The position numbers and the translations under genes are program-made. A DNA stretch of 64,000 bases from Candidatus Poribacteria bacterium (lineage in GTDB: Bacteria > Poribacteria > WGA-4E > WGA-3G): contig JAPPIG010000118.1 in the NCBI GenBank assembly GCA_028820635.1, positions 248,001 to 312,000 of the forward strand, given 5' to 3'. Position 1 is the first letter of the stretch, and each line of letters begins with the position of its first letter. The notes beneath the pieces were generated by a model. It made no database searches. It saw only the letters and a program-made list of their open reading frames with translations, and had not been told where the DNA came from. Below are positions 1 through 8,368 of this stretch, one piece after another.

Positions 1-326
1 GGAACATCACTTAATTACTCCGTTTGTTTCGTCTGAAAATAGATAACGAATTTAACGCTTCAAAGATATTATACACCAAAACCTGAAAAAGTTGCAACAA
101 AAAGTTAAAACAGGTCTTGTAGAAAGGTTTCAATCTAATATATTTGGTATTGATTGACAACAGATTCCCATAATTCACGTAATCTGTATAATCCGCGATT
201 CAGACAGAAAAAGGATTGCACTTATGACAGGAAACCTGTATAATTTGAATAATAAAAAAGAAAACCAATGAATTCGTCATAGTTTTGAACTCAAGATACT
301 CAGAACTCAACATATAGGAGATTCTC
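1..326. other. Intergenic region upstream of msrP
   Basis: No gene is supported here; there is no long reading frame with a ribosome site. It holds the msrP promoter (separate entry) and, at 195-206, the 12-mer GCGATTCAGACA, which recurs as one arm of the hairpin at 55088-55123. A second extended -10-like TGTATAAT lies at 185-192, but no -35 element sits at the correct distance from it. Confidence 0.6.
216..244 (+). promoter_or_regulatory. Sigma-70-type promoter for msrP
   Basis: TTGCAC at 216-221, a 17-nt spacer and TATAAT at 239-244. The start codon at 327 follows a TAGGAGA ribosome site. Read directly from the sequence; the transcription start is inferred. Confidence 0.55.
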
Positions 327-1289
327 ATGGCAAATATAAAAATCCCAAGGGGATGGGAAATCCCAGAAAACCAAGTAACACCTGAATCAGTTTACATTAA
401 CCGTAGAAAGTTTATAAAAGAACTTGGTATAGCAGGTGCAGGAGCATTGTCGCTTTTTGGCACAAACGCCTGCGCACAAGATAGCAGAGTTGCTAAACAA
501 CTTGAACCTTATCGCGCTCAGATTCTTGATGTGAAAAAAAACGAAGAATTCACAGTTAAACGCAAACAAACAGATGAAATTATCGCGGCAACCTACAATA
601 ACTTCTACGAGTTCACAAGTTCAAAAAGCACCGTTTGGAGACGGGTCGAAAAGTTTAAAACGCGTCCGTGGGAGATTGAAATTTCTGGACTCGTTGAAAA
701 ACCGATGACCTTAGATGTAGATGACTTAATTAAACAGATGCCGCTTGAAGAACGTATCTATCGTTTCCGTTGCGTTGAAACATGGGCAATGGTCGTACCG
801 TGGATTGGCTTTCCAATGAAAGCACTGCTTGATAAAGTTCAACCGAAATCTGATGCGAAATACGTGCGGATGACCACATTTATGGAGCCTGATGTGGCGC
901 CCCAACAAAACAACTTTCGTTTGCCGTGGCCTTATGTTGAAGGATTAACACTTGCAGAAGCGATGAACGACCTAACGTTGTTGGTTGTCGGTATCTATGG
1001 GCATATTCTGCCCCCGCAGCACGGCGCACCTATACGCCTGATTGTGCCGTGGAAATATGGATTTAAGAGCATCAAATCCATTGTTAGTATAGAACTCACC
1101 GACAAGAAACCGCGAAACTTCTGGAACGTTATACTTCCGAGAGAATACGGTTTTGAAGCGAACGTCAATCCGAACGTACCGCATCCACGTTGGTCGCAAG
1201 CCTCTGAGTGGATGATTCCCACAAGAGAGAAAAAATATCCAACCCAGATTTACAACGGATACGGTGAGTTTGTCGCACATCTTTACTAA
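327..1289 (+). CDS. msrP: MsrP-type protein-methionine-sulfoxide reductase, molybdopterin subunit
   Basis: Probable periplasmic molybdoenzyme of the sulfite-oxidase fold that reduces methionine sulfoxide in envelope proteins. What is visible: a Tat signal with twin arginines at residues 26-27 (NRRKFIK), a hydrophobic stretch and an AxA-like cleavage site near residue 50; the molybdenum-ligand cysteine in RFRCVETW (Cys149); and the family's HGAPIRLIVPWKYG segment near residue 230. The length (320 aa) is normal for the family. The start at 327 follows TAGGAGA. The haem membrane partner MsrQ is not adjacent, so the electron donor is either elsewhere or different. Other sulfite-oxidase-fold enzymes are the alternative, but the Cys context and Tat signal fit MsrP/YedY well. 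Confidence 0.88.
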   Translation: MANIKIPRGWEIPENQVTPESVYINRRKFIKELGIAGAGALSLFGTNACAQDSRVAKQLEPYRAQILDVKKNEEFTVKRKQTDEIIAATYNNFYEFTSSKSTVWRRVEKFKTRPWEIEISGLVEKPMTLDVDDLIKQMPLEERIYRFRCVETWAMVVPWIGFPMKALLDKVQPKSDAKYVRMTTFMEPDVAPQQNNFRLPWPYVEGLTLAEAMNDLTLLVVGIYGHILPPQHGAPIRLIVPWKYGFKSIKSIVSIELTDKKPRNFWNVILPREYGFEANVNPNVPHPRWSQASEWMIPTREKKYPTQIYNGYGEFVAHLY

Positions 1290-1635
1290 CGACAATTCTC
1301 AAGTAGCAAACCATCAATGTTACGGTAGATTTTAGAATTACTTGGACATTCTGCACGGTGAGGTTGGGAAATCTCCAAATCAAGAAATCAACGGTATGAA
1401 TACCATTTAGGTATTCACCGCCTACCGGGAACGAAAGTGCCTATTTAACGTGAGTTTGAAAAAGTTTTCACCCGCAGCATTCTCTGTTATTTTTCGCAAA
1501 AACGGCACAACCTAACAGGTTATGCTACAAAATACTGCTTTTTTAGGCATGAAAAGTGTTTAGAGCAAACTCACATTTTATTATCAAACTCACGTTATTT
1601 ATTTTTTATAACTCACCATAAGATGGAGAAGATAA
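1290..1635. repeat. Intergenic gap with covarying hairpin repeat and 14-bp inverted repeat
   Basis: Holds one copy of the dispersed AATCAACGGTATGAAT hairpin repeat (about 1377-1420; stem GAATACC/GGTATTC). It also holds a perfect 14-bp inverted repeat, TAACGTGAGTTTGA at 1446-1459 and its complement at 1584-1597. The latter bounds a 152-bp segment that could be a small non-autonomous element. No gene is supported; the serpin ribosome site GGAGA lies just before 1636. Confidence 0.6.
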
Positions 1636-2889
1636 ATGAATATTAAACAAACATTCGGAAAAACCATGCTAAGTTTGATAATGATCGTTTTTCTGTTATT
1701 TATAGGGTGTTTTGAGTCTGTTATTAACACACTAACTCCAGAGAAGGACGAACCTATAACTGTCCCGATTGATTCCAACGTCGCTGGGGCAAATACTGAA
1801 TTTGGCTTTAATCTATTCAATACGATCTGGGAAACTGAACAGAATCAGAATATCTTTATTTCCCCATTCAGTATTTCGGTTGCGTTAGCAATGACGTTAA
1901 ACGGCGCTGCCGGTGAAACTGAACAAGCGATGATTGATACGTTGCAATTACAAGGCATAGACACCAATTCCATCAACTCCAGTTACGCACAATTGCAACA
2001 GACACTTCAGACATCAGACCCGAAAGTGACACTCACCATTGCGAACTCGCTTTGGGGAAATCAAGGCATTCAGTTTACGCCAGATTTTCTACAGCGAAAC
2101 ACTCAATTTTTTAATGCTGAAATTTCAATACTTGATTTTTTGCACCCAAGTTCTCTAACAACAATTAATCAGTGGGTAAATGACAATACAAATAGCAAGA
2201 TTCCAAAAATCCTTGATGAAATAGACTCAAATGCGGTGTTATTTCTGATTAATGCAATCTATTTCAAAGGGGCGTGGCAAACAGAATTCGATCCTGCACA
2301 CACGCGCGATGGGCCGTTCCATCTCACAAACGGTAGTAAAAAACAGGTTCCGATGATGTTTAGGTCTGGACGTTATTCCCATTACCGCGCAGATGCTTTC
2401 CAAGCCGTTAACCTCCCTTATGGTGACGGACGCATAAGCATGTATATCTTCCTTCCCAACCGCAATTCTAACCTAAACGCCTTTTTAGAGACTTTGAACC
2501 CAGAAAATTGGGAAAATTGGATGTCCCAGTTTCGCGAACAGGAAATTTCACTCAGAATGCCTAAATTTAAACTTGAATATGGAACAAAAGAACTTAATGA
2601 CGCGCTGACAACTCTCGGTATGGGTATAGCCTTTGATCAAAGTCGGGCAGATTTTAGCCGCATGGTATCTTTAGAAGATTTAGGGGCAAATCTGTATATT
2701 GATAAAGTTTCCCATAAGACTTTCATTGAGGTTAACGAAGAAGGCACAGAAGCAGCCGCTGTAACTATTGTTGGAGTCGTAAAAACCAGTCTTCCACCAC
2801 AATTTACTGTTGATCGTCCGTTTTTCTTTGCAATTCGCGATAATGAAACAAAAACAGTATTATTCATGGGTACTGTCGTGGAACCTTAA
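1636..2889 (+). CDS. Serpin-family protease inhibitor lipoprotein
   Basis: Serine (or cysteine) protease inhibitor acting by reactive-loop insertion, probably lipid-anchored in the envelope. The N-terminus is a lipoprotein signal with LFIGC (lipid Cys about residue 25). The body is a full-length serpin: EQNIFISPFSIS-type B helix region, NAIYFKGAW motif, and near the end the hinge EEGTEAAAVT (residues 368-377) followed by the VDRPFFFAIRD signature. Small hinge residues (AAA) indicate an inhibitory serpin rather than a non-inhibitory relative. Aligning the loop to alpha-1-antitrypsin places the scissile bond at Thr384-Ser385, with Lys383 at P2; a one-residue shift would make Lys the P1 residue and imply a trypsin-like target. 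The SD GGAGA supports the start. The alignment is from memory; the target protease is unknown. Confidence 0.93.
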   Translation: MNIKQTFGKTMLSLIMIVFLLFIGCFESVINTLTPEKDEPITVPIDSNVAGANTEFGFNLFNTIWETEQNQNIFISPFSISVALAMTLNGAAGETEQAMIDTLQLQGIDTNSINSSYAQLQQTLQTSDPKVTLTIANSLWGNQGIQFTPDFLQRNTQFFNAEISILDFLHPSSLTTINQWVNDNTNSKIPKILDEIDSNAVLFLINAIYFKGAWQTEFDPAHTRDGPFHLTNGSKKQVPMMFRSGRYSHYRADAFQAVNLPYGDGRISMYIFLPNRNSNLNAFLETLNPENWENWMSQFREQEISLRMPKFKLEYGTKELNDALTTLGMGIAFDQSRADFSRMVSLEDLGANLYIDKVSHKTFIEVNEEGTEAAAVTIVGVVKTSLPPQFTVDRPFFFAIRDNETKTVLFMGTVVEP

Positions 2890-2936
2890 GTGTAACATAA
2901 AAATCAAGGGTTTAGATAAAAAGGAGATATCTTCTA

Positions 2937-4487
2937 ATGAAAACTAAATTTGGCAATCTCAGATTAAACGTTATTCTCATGATGGTATGTGGGTTAGCAC
3001 TTCTTATCTACACAGGTTGCGGTTCTGGCGATAGCGAGGAAGATATCCAGGCTTTGTCAACTGCTTCCAATGATTCTACATTTTTCGGGTTAAACCCTCC
3101 AAATGGTGCCGCCTTTGACGATGTTTTCTTTGAAAATTATGGCACTAATCCTTTTATTGATACAGAGGATGAACACCTTTCAACGTTTGGCATGGATGTT
3201 GACACCGCTTCCTACTCTGTCACCCGACGTTATCTCAGAGATGGACATCTACCTCCACGGGAAGCCGTACGTGTTGAGGAATTCGTCAACTCCTTCGATT
3301 ACAACTATATGCCACCATCTGATGGTGCCTTTGCTGTACACATTGAAGGCGCACCCTCTCGATTCGGAGAAGGCAAACGGCTTCAATTACTGCGAATCGG
3401 TGTTCAGGGGCGAATCGTCCCTGATGAAAACCGAAAAGACGCTATGTTAACTTTTGTGATTGATGTCTCTGGGTCAATGGCAATGGAGAATCGTTTAGGT
3501 TTGGTAAAACGTTCACTAAAACTCTTGGTTGAACAACTCCGCCAAGGCGACAAAGTAGCCATCGTTGTTTATGGAACTGAAGCACGGATTGTCCTACCGC
3601 ATACGGGAACTGAGGCACGCGAGGAGATTGTGGATGCAATTAACGCACTTGAACCTGAAGGTGTAACGAATGCAGAAGCAGGACTTCGTTTGGGCTACAA
3701 GATCGCATTACAGAATGCAAAGTCTGGTAGTATCAACCGTGTCATTCTATGTTCAGATGGTGTTGCTAATGTTGGGGAAACAGGACCTGATGCTATCCTT
3801 AAGAAGATTCGCTCCCATGTTGAGGAAGGAATTACGCTAACAACAGTCGGGTTCGGCATGGGGAATTACAACGATATTCTCATGGAACAACTTGCGAATA
3901 ATGGCGATGGTAGTTATGCTTATGTTGATAACCTTAACGAGGCAAGACGTATCTTTGTTGAGAATCTGACGGGAACATTACAGGTTATCGCAAAAGACGC
4001 TAAAGTTCAGGTTGATTTTAATCCTCAGACTGTCAGTCGCTTTCGCTTGATCGGTTATGAAAACCGCCGTCTGGCGCATGAAGACTTCCGTGATGACGAT
4101 GTAGATGCTGGTGAAATTGGTTCTGGGCACAGTGTTACTGCGCTCTACGAAATTAAACTCCATGAGAATGCTACTGGCAAACTCGCAACTGTTTTTATAC
4201 GACACGAAGACCCTGATACTACGCGTGTATCCGAGATTAGTAAGGAGATATTTTCAACAGAACTGAAAAGTACATTTGAAGATACATCAGCTGAATTTCA
4301 ACTCGTCACAGCAATCGCAGAATTTGCTGAAATACTGCGTGAGAGTTATTGGGCACAAGAAGGCAGTTTAGAAGCGGTGCGGCAAACTATTAAAGGAATC
4401 CAAACTCAAATTTCCAATGAGCAGATTGACGAACTAACGTATCTGGTAAATCAAGCAATTAATCTTAAGGCATATACTGACGAATAA
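2937..4487 (+). CDS. von Willebrand factor A domain lipoprotein (YfbK-like)
   Basis: Envelope lipoprotein of the YfbK type: N-terminal vWF-associated region, central VWA domain and C-terminal DUF3520-like region. A lipobox TGC gives lipid Cys28. The metal-ion-dependent adhesion site is DVSGSM near residue 175, with a later DGVANVG segment as expected for VWA. The region around residues 70-120 (FGMDVDTASYSVTRRYL) is the hallmark of the YfbK N-terminal domain. It lies 47 bp after the serpin and 19 bp before the peptidase gene, so it may belong to the same transcript. SD AAAAGGAG precedes ATG 2937. VWA domains bind protein ligands through a bridging metal; the partner here is unknown. Confidence 0.9.
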   Translation: MKTKFGNLRLNVILMMVCGLALLIYTGCGSGDSEEDIQALSTASNDSTFFGLNPPNGAAFDDVFFENYGTNPFIDTEDEHLSTFGMDVDTASYSVTRRYLRDGHLPPREAVRVEEFVNSFDYNYMPPSDGAFAVHIEGAPSRFGEGKRLQLLRIGVQGRIVPDENRKDAMLTFVIDVSGSMAMENRLGLVKRSLKLLVEQLRQGDKVAIVVYGTEARIVLPHTGTEAREEIVDAINALEPEGVTNAEAGLRLGYKIALQNAKSGSINRVILCSDGVANVGETGPDAILKKIRSHVEEGITLTTVGFGMGNYNDILMEQLANNGDGSYAYVDNLNEARRIFVENLTGTLQVIAKDAKVQVDFNPQTVSRFRLIGYENRRLAHEDFRDDDVDAGEIGSGHSVTALYEIKLHENATGKLATVFIRHEDPDTTRVSEISKEIFSTELKSTFEDTSAEFQLVTAIAEFAEILRESYWAQEGSLEAVRQTIKGIQTQISNEQIDELTYLVNQAINLKAYTDE

Positions 4488-4506
4488 CTGACTTCTGAGT
4501 ATAAAG

Positions 4507-5424
4507 GTGATGAAAAACCTTATTTTTATTTTCTTCCTTCTACTTGTATTTTCAGTATCTGCAACTGCCTCGTGGGAATCATCAGAAAGTACACATTTCA
4601 GCGTCTACTACCAAGAAGATACCGTGGACCCGGCATCAATTCTTCAGATTGCTGAAGATTTTTATGCCGAATTGCCACGGATAACACGTCACATTCCAGA
4701 TGAAACAATAAAAATCTGGATTTGTGACACGGACAAAGAGTTTCAGGCGTTTGTTCACGCGCCTATTCAAGATTGGGCGGTTGGATGTGCTTTTCCGCTG
4801 AGTCGGCGTATCATTATCCAAAACCCGTCTCAGATAGCGTTAGCAAAACTTCAGTTAGCCCAAGTGCTTCGGCACGAAATAGCACATGTCTTGTTTGGAC
4901 AGTATACACGAAAAGCTGTCAAAGGAATTCCGTTATGGTTTGTGGAAGGCATTGCTATCCACTTCTCAAAAGAGTGGGTACCGGGTCGTCACGAAACCTT
5001 ACTAAAAAATGTCTTTACAAAGTCTATTGTGCCACTAAATGAAATAAAGCATAAATTCCCGATTTCCTCAAAAGGTGCGGATTTAGCCTATGCTCAAAGC
5101 CAAGATGCGCTTCGGTGGCTCGTCAATATTAACGGCAGCGAGGCATTATGGTCAATTATTGATAAACTTCATACTGGAGCGAATCTCAACGCTGCTTTTG
5201 AAGCGGTTCTGGGCTATAATCTTAAAACCTTTGATAAACTTTGGCGAGAATCTTTGCCGCAACGTTACCATTGGGCAGCTTTCTTGTCCAATTCCTATGT
5301 TTTCTGGGGTGGGCTCGGCGGACTATTTCTCCTCGCTTATCTCATCTGCTGGCGTCGTAGGCAAATACAACTTCAAAAACTTATGCAACAGGAAAAAACA
5401 ATCGACCCATTTTTCAGAGAGTAA
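4507..5424 (+). CDS. MA-type metallopeptidase with C-terminal membrane anchor
   Basis: Putative zinc metallopeptidase. A signal peptide is visible (LIFIFFLLLVFSVSATAS). The zinc motif HEIAH lies at about residues 123-127, followed by WFVEGIA, whose Glu is the likely third ligand as in the peptidase MA / DUF2268-like families. One transmembrane helix near the C-terminus (about 265-285) is followed by RRR, which would put the catalytic domain outside and a short tail in the cytoplasm. The start is either GTG 4507 or ATG 4510; the difference is one residue. It sits between the VWA gene and a phosphatase gene with very short gaps (19 and 5 bp), suggesting co-transcription. The substrate is unknown. 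Confidence 0.78.
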   Translation: MMKNLIFIFFLLLVFSVSATASWESSESTHFSVYYQEDTVDPASILQIAEDFYAELPRITRHIPDETIKIWICDTDKEFQAFVHAPIQDWAVGCAFPLSRRIIIQNPSQIALAKLQLAQVLRHEIAHVLFGQYTRKAVKGIPLWFVEGIAIHFSKEWVPGRHETLLKNVFTKSIVPLNEIKHKFPISSKGADLAYAQSQDALRWLVNINGSEALWSIIDKLHTGANLNAAFEAVLGYNLKTFDKLWRESLPQRYHWAAFLSNSYVFWGGLGGLFLLAYLICWRRRQIQLQKLMQQEKTIDPFFRE

Positions 5425-5429
5425 AACCA

Positions 5430-6407
5430 ATGAACAGTACCCTAATTCACACGATTCTTTTGTTTTTCTGCTTTACTATGATAGCAACCGCGCAACCTAA
5501 ACACATTTCACAATACCCTAATCAACTCACACGCGATGGACATATTATTGTTCTACCCGACCACGGCACCGTCTACATCGTTTCTGATTTACACGCTCAC
5601 TGGAAAGATTTTAATCAGTGGTTACAACAAACCCGACTTGTTGAACGTATCCAAGCAGGTGAGGATGTATACGGCATCATGCTCGGAGATTCAATTGACT
5701 ATAAACCTGATGAAAAACCTAAACCGCCTTTCGGGGATGTCCAAATTGTTAACCGCGTTATTGAGATACAGCGACAACTTGGGGAAAAAGGCAAAAGACT
5801 CATTTATATTAGGGGAAACCATGAATTTGCAGCAGCAGATACCTATGCCACGATGAAAAAACATGGAATGACAGATCAAAATCGTCCAGCATTTATTCGG
5901 AAATTGTATACCGGTATAAACGGTAATTACTATAAGCAATTTAATTTCATTGAACGCATGACTGATGAGCATTTCGAATTCCTTACTAATCTTCCAACAG
6001 TTGTTATTGGTAAAAACGGCTTTGTTGCCGTTCACGCAGGGCCCGCGCGCTCTATTATCCGTTTAAAGGACATCATAGACCCCGGTCCCAGAACACTTGA
6101 TGAAATGTTGTGGGACAGACCAAATATCGTGTTTGGTGGTGGATATACGTTGAAACATACCGAAAATTTCCTCAAAATTCTAAACGGGAATTTCCTAATT
6201 GTTGGACATACGCCTATTGGCTATTTTCCATCAAAAAATGTCAAGGATAGGGTGGCAAGACTTGGTGGTAAGCAGCTCATCTTTTCTACCGGTTATGGAG
6301 GGCTCAAGGATGGACAAACCTATATTGAAGTTGATTTAGCAAAAACATATACCTCGGTTGAAGAACTAAAATTCGGTGTTAACATTCATCTTCTCTATCC
6401 GAAATAA
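5430..6407 (+). CDS. Secreted PPP-type metallophosphatase (calcineurin-like)
   Basis: Calcineurin-like phosphoesterase of the PPP (Ser/Thr phosphatase) type, probably exported. After a short signal (residues 1-21), the metal- and phosphate-binding motifs come in canonical order: SDLHAH (52-57), GDSID (86-90), RGNHE (128-132), VHAGPAR (about 203) and VGHTP (about 262). This set (D-x-H, GDxxD, GNHE, H, GHT) is diagnostic for the fold. Exported PPP phosphatases would act on phosphorylated proteins or small phosphoesters outside the cytoplasm; the substrate cannot be told from sequence. The gene begins 5 bp after the upstream stop and is followed by the TPR gene after 17 bp. Confidence 0.87.
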   Translation: MNSTLIHTILLFFCFTMIATAQPKHISQYPNQLTRDGHIIVLPDHGTVYIVSDLHAHWKDFNQWLQQTRLVERIQAGEDVYGIMLGDSIDYKPDEKPKPPFGDVQIVNRVIEIQRQLGEKGKRLIYIRGNHEFAAADTYATMKKHGMTDQNRPAFIRKLYTGINGNYYKQFNFIERMTDEHFEFLTNLPTVVIGKNGFVAVHAGPARSIIRLKDIIDPGPRTLDEMLWDRPNIVFGGGYTLKHTENFLKILNGNFLIVGHTPIGYFPSKNVKDRVARLGGKQLIFSTGYGGLKDGQTYIEVDLAKTYTSVEELKFGVNIHLLYPK

Positions 6408-6424
6408 CATAAGAGTGTTATTGT

Positions 6425-7339
6425 ATGCGCGCGTTAATTTACATTATGACCCCCGTCCTAATTCTAACATTTATTTTTGCATCGCGGTTTGTAACATGGG
6501 AAAAACTAAAAGGGGTAGACAGCGCAGCTTTAAAACATCTAACTCACGGAACTCAATTGCTTAGAAATGGAAAGAGCCACAAAGCCATAAGTGCCCTAAC
6601 AAAAGCCATTGAGATTGAACCGAAATATGCTGAGGCTTATATCAAACGGGGTCTCGCTTATTCCTATTTAGCATACTATAAAAAGGCAATTGCTGACTAT
6701 AACCAAACCTTATCTCTCAATGAGTATTCTGCCGATGCGTACGCAAGCCGTGGCGATGTTTACCTTGCCTTAGGTGATGAGACCCAGGCAATCAATGACT
6801 ATACTGCCTCCCTTAAAAAAAGAAAAAATGCACTTGTAATGTCAAAACGGGCGAAGGTTTATCTTGAAACCGGTAAAATCAGTGCGGCTATTGATGATTA
6901 TTCGAACATTGTTAAGCACCGTCCCTCTGCAATTGCATACCACAACCGTGGTAGGGCATACTACCAAAAGTTTCTACTTTCAGACAAGCAGGACGAAACA
7001 CTAAAACTCGCCTTAACTGATTTTGATAAAGCCATCGAATTGCAACCAAGTTTTGCTATTGCTTATCTCAAACGAGGTGACATTCATGCACATTTGGGAC
7101 AACAAGCATCAAAAGAATCTGATTATTCACATGCCATTGCTCTGCTAACGGATGCTATTCAGAACTGGCAAAATCAAGCACACGAACTAATTCCGATATA
7201 TCTTTGGCGTGCAGTTGCTAACAAAAAAAGTAACTACGGTGATAAAGCATTAAACGATATACAAAAGGTTTATGAGCTTTTCGCTCAATTTTATTTGAAA
7301 AAAATAAGTATTTCTGATATACTATCAAATGCACACTAA
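6425..7339 (+). CDS. Membrane-anchored tetratricopeptide repeat protein
   Basis: An N-terminal hydrophobic segment (about residues 4-22) is followed by about five to six TPR units (residues 40-270). Recognisable helices include AEAYIKRGLAYSYLAYY, ADAYASRGDVYLALGD and SFAIAYLKRGDIHAHLGQ. TPRs form a helical scaffold for protein-protein contacts. It is the last gene of the tight run 2937-7339, so it may scaffold or regulate the phosphatase or peptidase encoded upstream; this is inference from adjacency. A promoter for the next gene lies inside its 3' end. Confidence 0.85.
   Translation: MRALIYIMTPVLILTFIFASRFVTWEKLKGVDSAALKHLTHGTQLLRNGKSHKAISALTKAIEIEPKYAEAYIKRGLAYSYLAYYKKAIADYNQTLSLNEYSADAYASRGDVYLALGDETQAINDYTASLKKRKNALVMSKRAKVYLETGKISAAIDDYSNIVKHRPSAIAYHNRGRAYYQKFLLSDKQDETLKLALTDFDKAIELQPSFAIAYLKRGDIHAHLGQQASKESDYSHAIALLTDAIQNWQNQAHELIPIYLWRAVANKKSNYGDKALNDIQKVYELFAQFYLKKISISDILSNAH
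7295..7323 (+). promoter_or_regulatory. Sigma-70-type promoter for the 7437 gene
   Basis: TTGAAA (7295-7300), a 17-nt spacer, TATACT (7318-7323), inside the last codons of the TPR gene. It would drive the small secreted-protein gene at 7437, possibly reading on into the microcompartment cluster. Confidence 0.5.
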
Positions 7340-7436
7340 AATATTCCTGAGTTCAATATAATCATATCATTACTACAGTCTCTCATATACTAAATTGTAG
7401 GTATCAAAATGAACGGTAACTAAGGAGGTATAAGGA

Positions 7437-7946
7437 ATGTTTCGCAAGTTGATAAGCATGATAATTGGTTTGATATTTGTCATCGGTGGATTTTCAGTTT
7501 GGGTTATAGAAATTCAAGCAGATGAACAATCAACGCCTAAAATTGAGCAACAGGAAGTACAGAAAAAGCAGGAAGAAAAGAAAAATACAGGCAATTGTTC
7601 TGCCAAAACAGATGAAAAGGACGAAACGGAAAAACCCGCAACAGATACACAGGAACAACCCCAAGTAAATGTCCACAAAGAATTCACCGCTGAAGGATAC
7701 CGTCAAGTGTTGACTCAGCAATTAGACGAAAATACTCGGGTGACAGTTCACAACGAGCATACACCAGATGGCAAAAAACACGGTTGGTCTGCAGGAGTAG
7801 AATTTTCGTTAGATTTAGATAATGATGGCAAGGCAGTTCGTATCCTAAAAAAGACGGTAGCCGTTGTGACCTATGTTCCAAAGAAAATTGGGCAAGGTGC
7901 TGCCTTTGTAGGAAAGGGTATAAAGAAGTTTTTTTGGCGGCGGTAA
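7437..7946 (+). CDS. Small exported charged protein, function unknown
   Basis: Not recognised. 169 residues: an N-terminal hydrophobic signal or anchor (about 5-25), a Gln/Glu/Lys-rich low-complexity linker (about 30-80, coiled-coil-like), then a compact domain with HKEFTAEGYRQVL and a Gly/Lys-rich end that is strongly basic (KKFFWRR). SD AAGGAGG precedes ATG 7437. The gene ends 91 bp before the microcompartment shell gene. Nothing in it resembles a shell or cargo protein, so a link to the microcompartment is only positional. Confidence 0.7.
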   Translation: MFRKLISMIIGLIFVIGGFSVWVIEIQADEQSTPKIEQQEVQKKQEEKKNTGNCSAKTDEKDETEKPATDTQEQPQVNVHKEFTAEGYRQVLTQQLDENTRVTVHNEHTPDGKKHGWSAGVEFSLDLDNDGKAVRILKKTVAVVTYVPKKIGQGAAFVGKGIKKFFWRR

Positions 7947-7968
7947 GAGACTCTGCCGTAACTTGCAG

Positions 7969-7997
7969 CGTGAGCATGCAATCAGTCAACTCACGCT
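7969..7997. other. Hairpin between the small exported gene and the BMC cluster
   Basis: GCGTGAG and CTCACGC form a 7-bp stem with a 15-nt loop just after the 7946 stop. No T-run follows, so it may attenuate or process the transcript rather than terminate it. Confidence 0.4.
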
Positions 7998-8037
7998 AAA
8001 ATCCAGAATTTCCAATAGGGAGGAGATAGATATCAAT

Positions 8038-8316
8038 ATGACTGGAGAAGCATTAGGTTTAGTTGAAACGAGAGGCTTGGTTGGCAGCATTGAGGCTGCA
8101 GATGCAATGGTAAAAGCCGCGAATGTTCGGCTTGTTGGGCGCGAACAAGTCGGTGCTGGTTACGTTACAGTGATGGTGCGCGGAGATGTCGGTGCTGTGA
8201 AAGCCGCAACAGATGTCGGCGCAGAAGCTGCTGCCCGTGTAGGAGAAGTTGTTTCAGTGCATGTGATTCCACGTCCACACGCTGAAGTTGAAACCATCCT
8301 ATCAAACGAATCATAA
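8038..8316 (+). CDS. Bacterial microcompartment shell protein, hexameric BMC-H
   Basis: PduA/EutM/CcmK-type shell hexamer. The ATG at 8038 follows GGGAGGAG and gives a 92-residue single BMC domain, the normal length; a longer upstream reading frame has no ribosome site. Family features: ALGLVETRGLVGSIEAADAM at the start, NVRLVGREQVGAGYVTVMVRGDVGAVKAATD in the middle (described here by its LVG and GYVTVMVRGDVGAV blocks), and a VIPRPH C-terminal strand that lines the hexamer edge. It is followed directly by PduL and a flavoprotein. No pentameric vertex protein (BMC-P), trimer shell gene or signature enzyme lies nearby, so the remaining shell and core genes must be elsewhere. Confidence 0.95.
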   Translation: MTGEALGLVETRGLVGSIEAADAMVKAANVRLVGREQVGAGYVTVMVRGDVGAVKAATDVGAEAAARVGEVVSVHVIPRPHAEVETILSNES

Positions 8317-8368
8317 TTCATGAATAATTTTCTGGAAGTATTTGAATTCGAACAGACACAAAGTTGAT

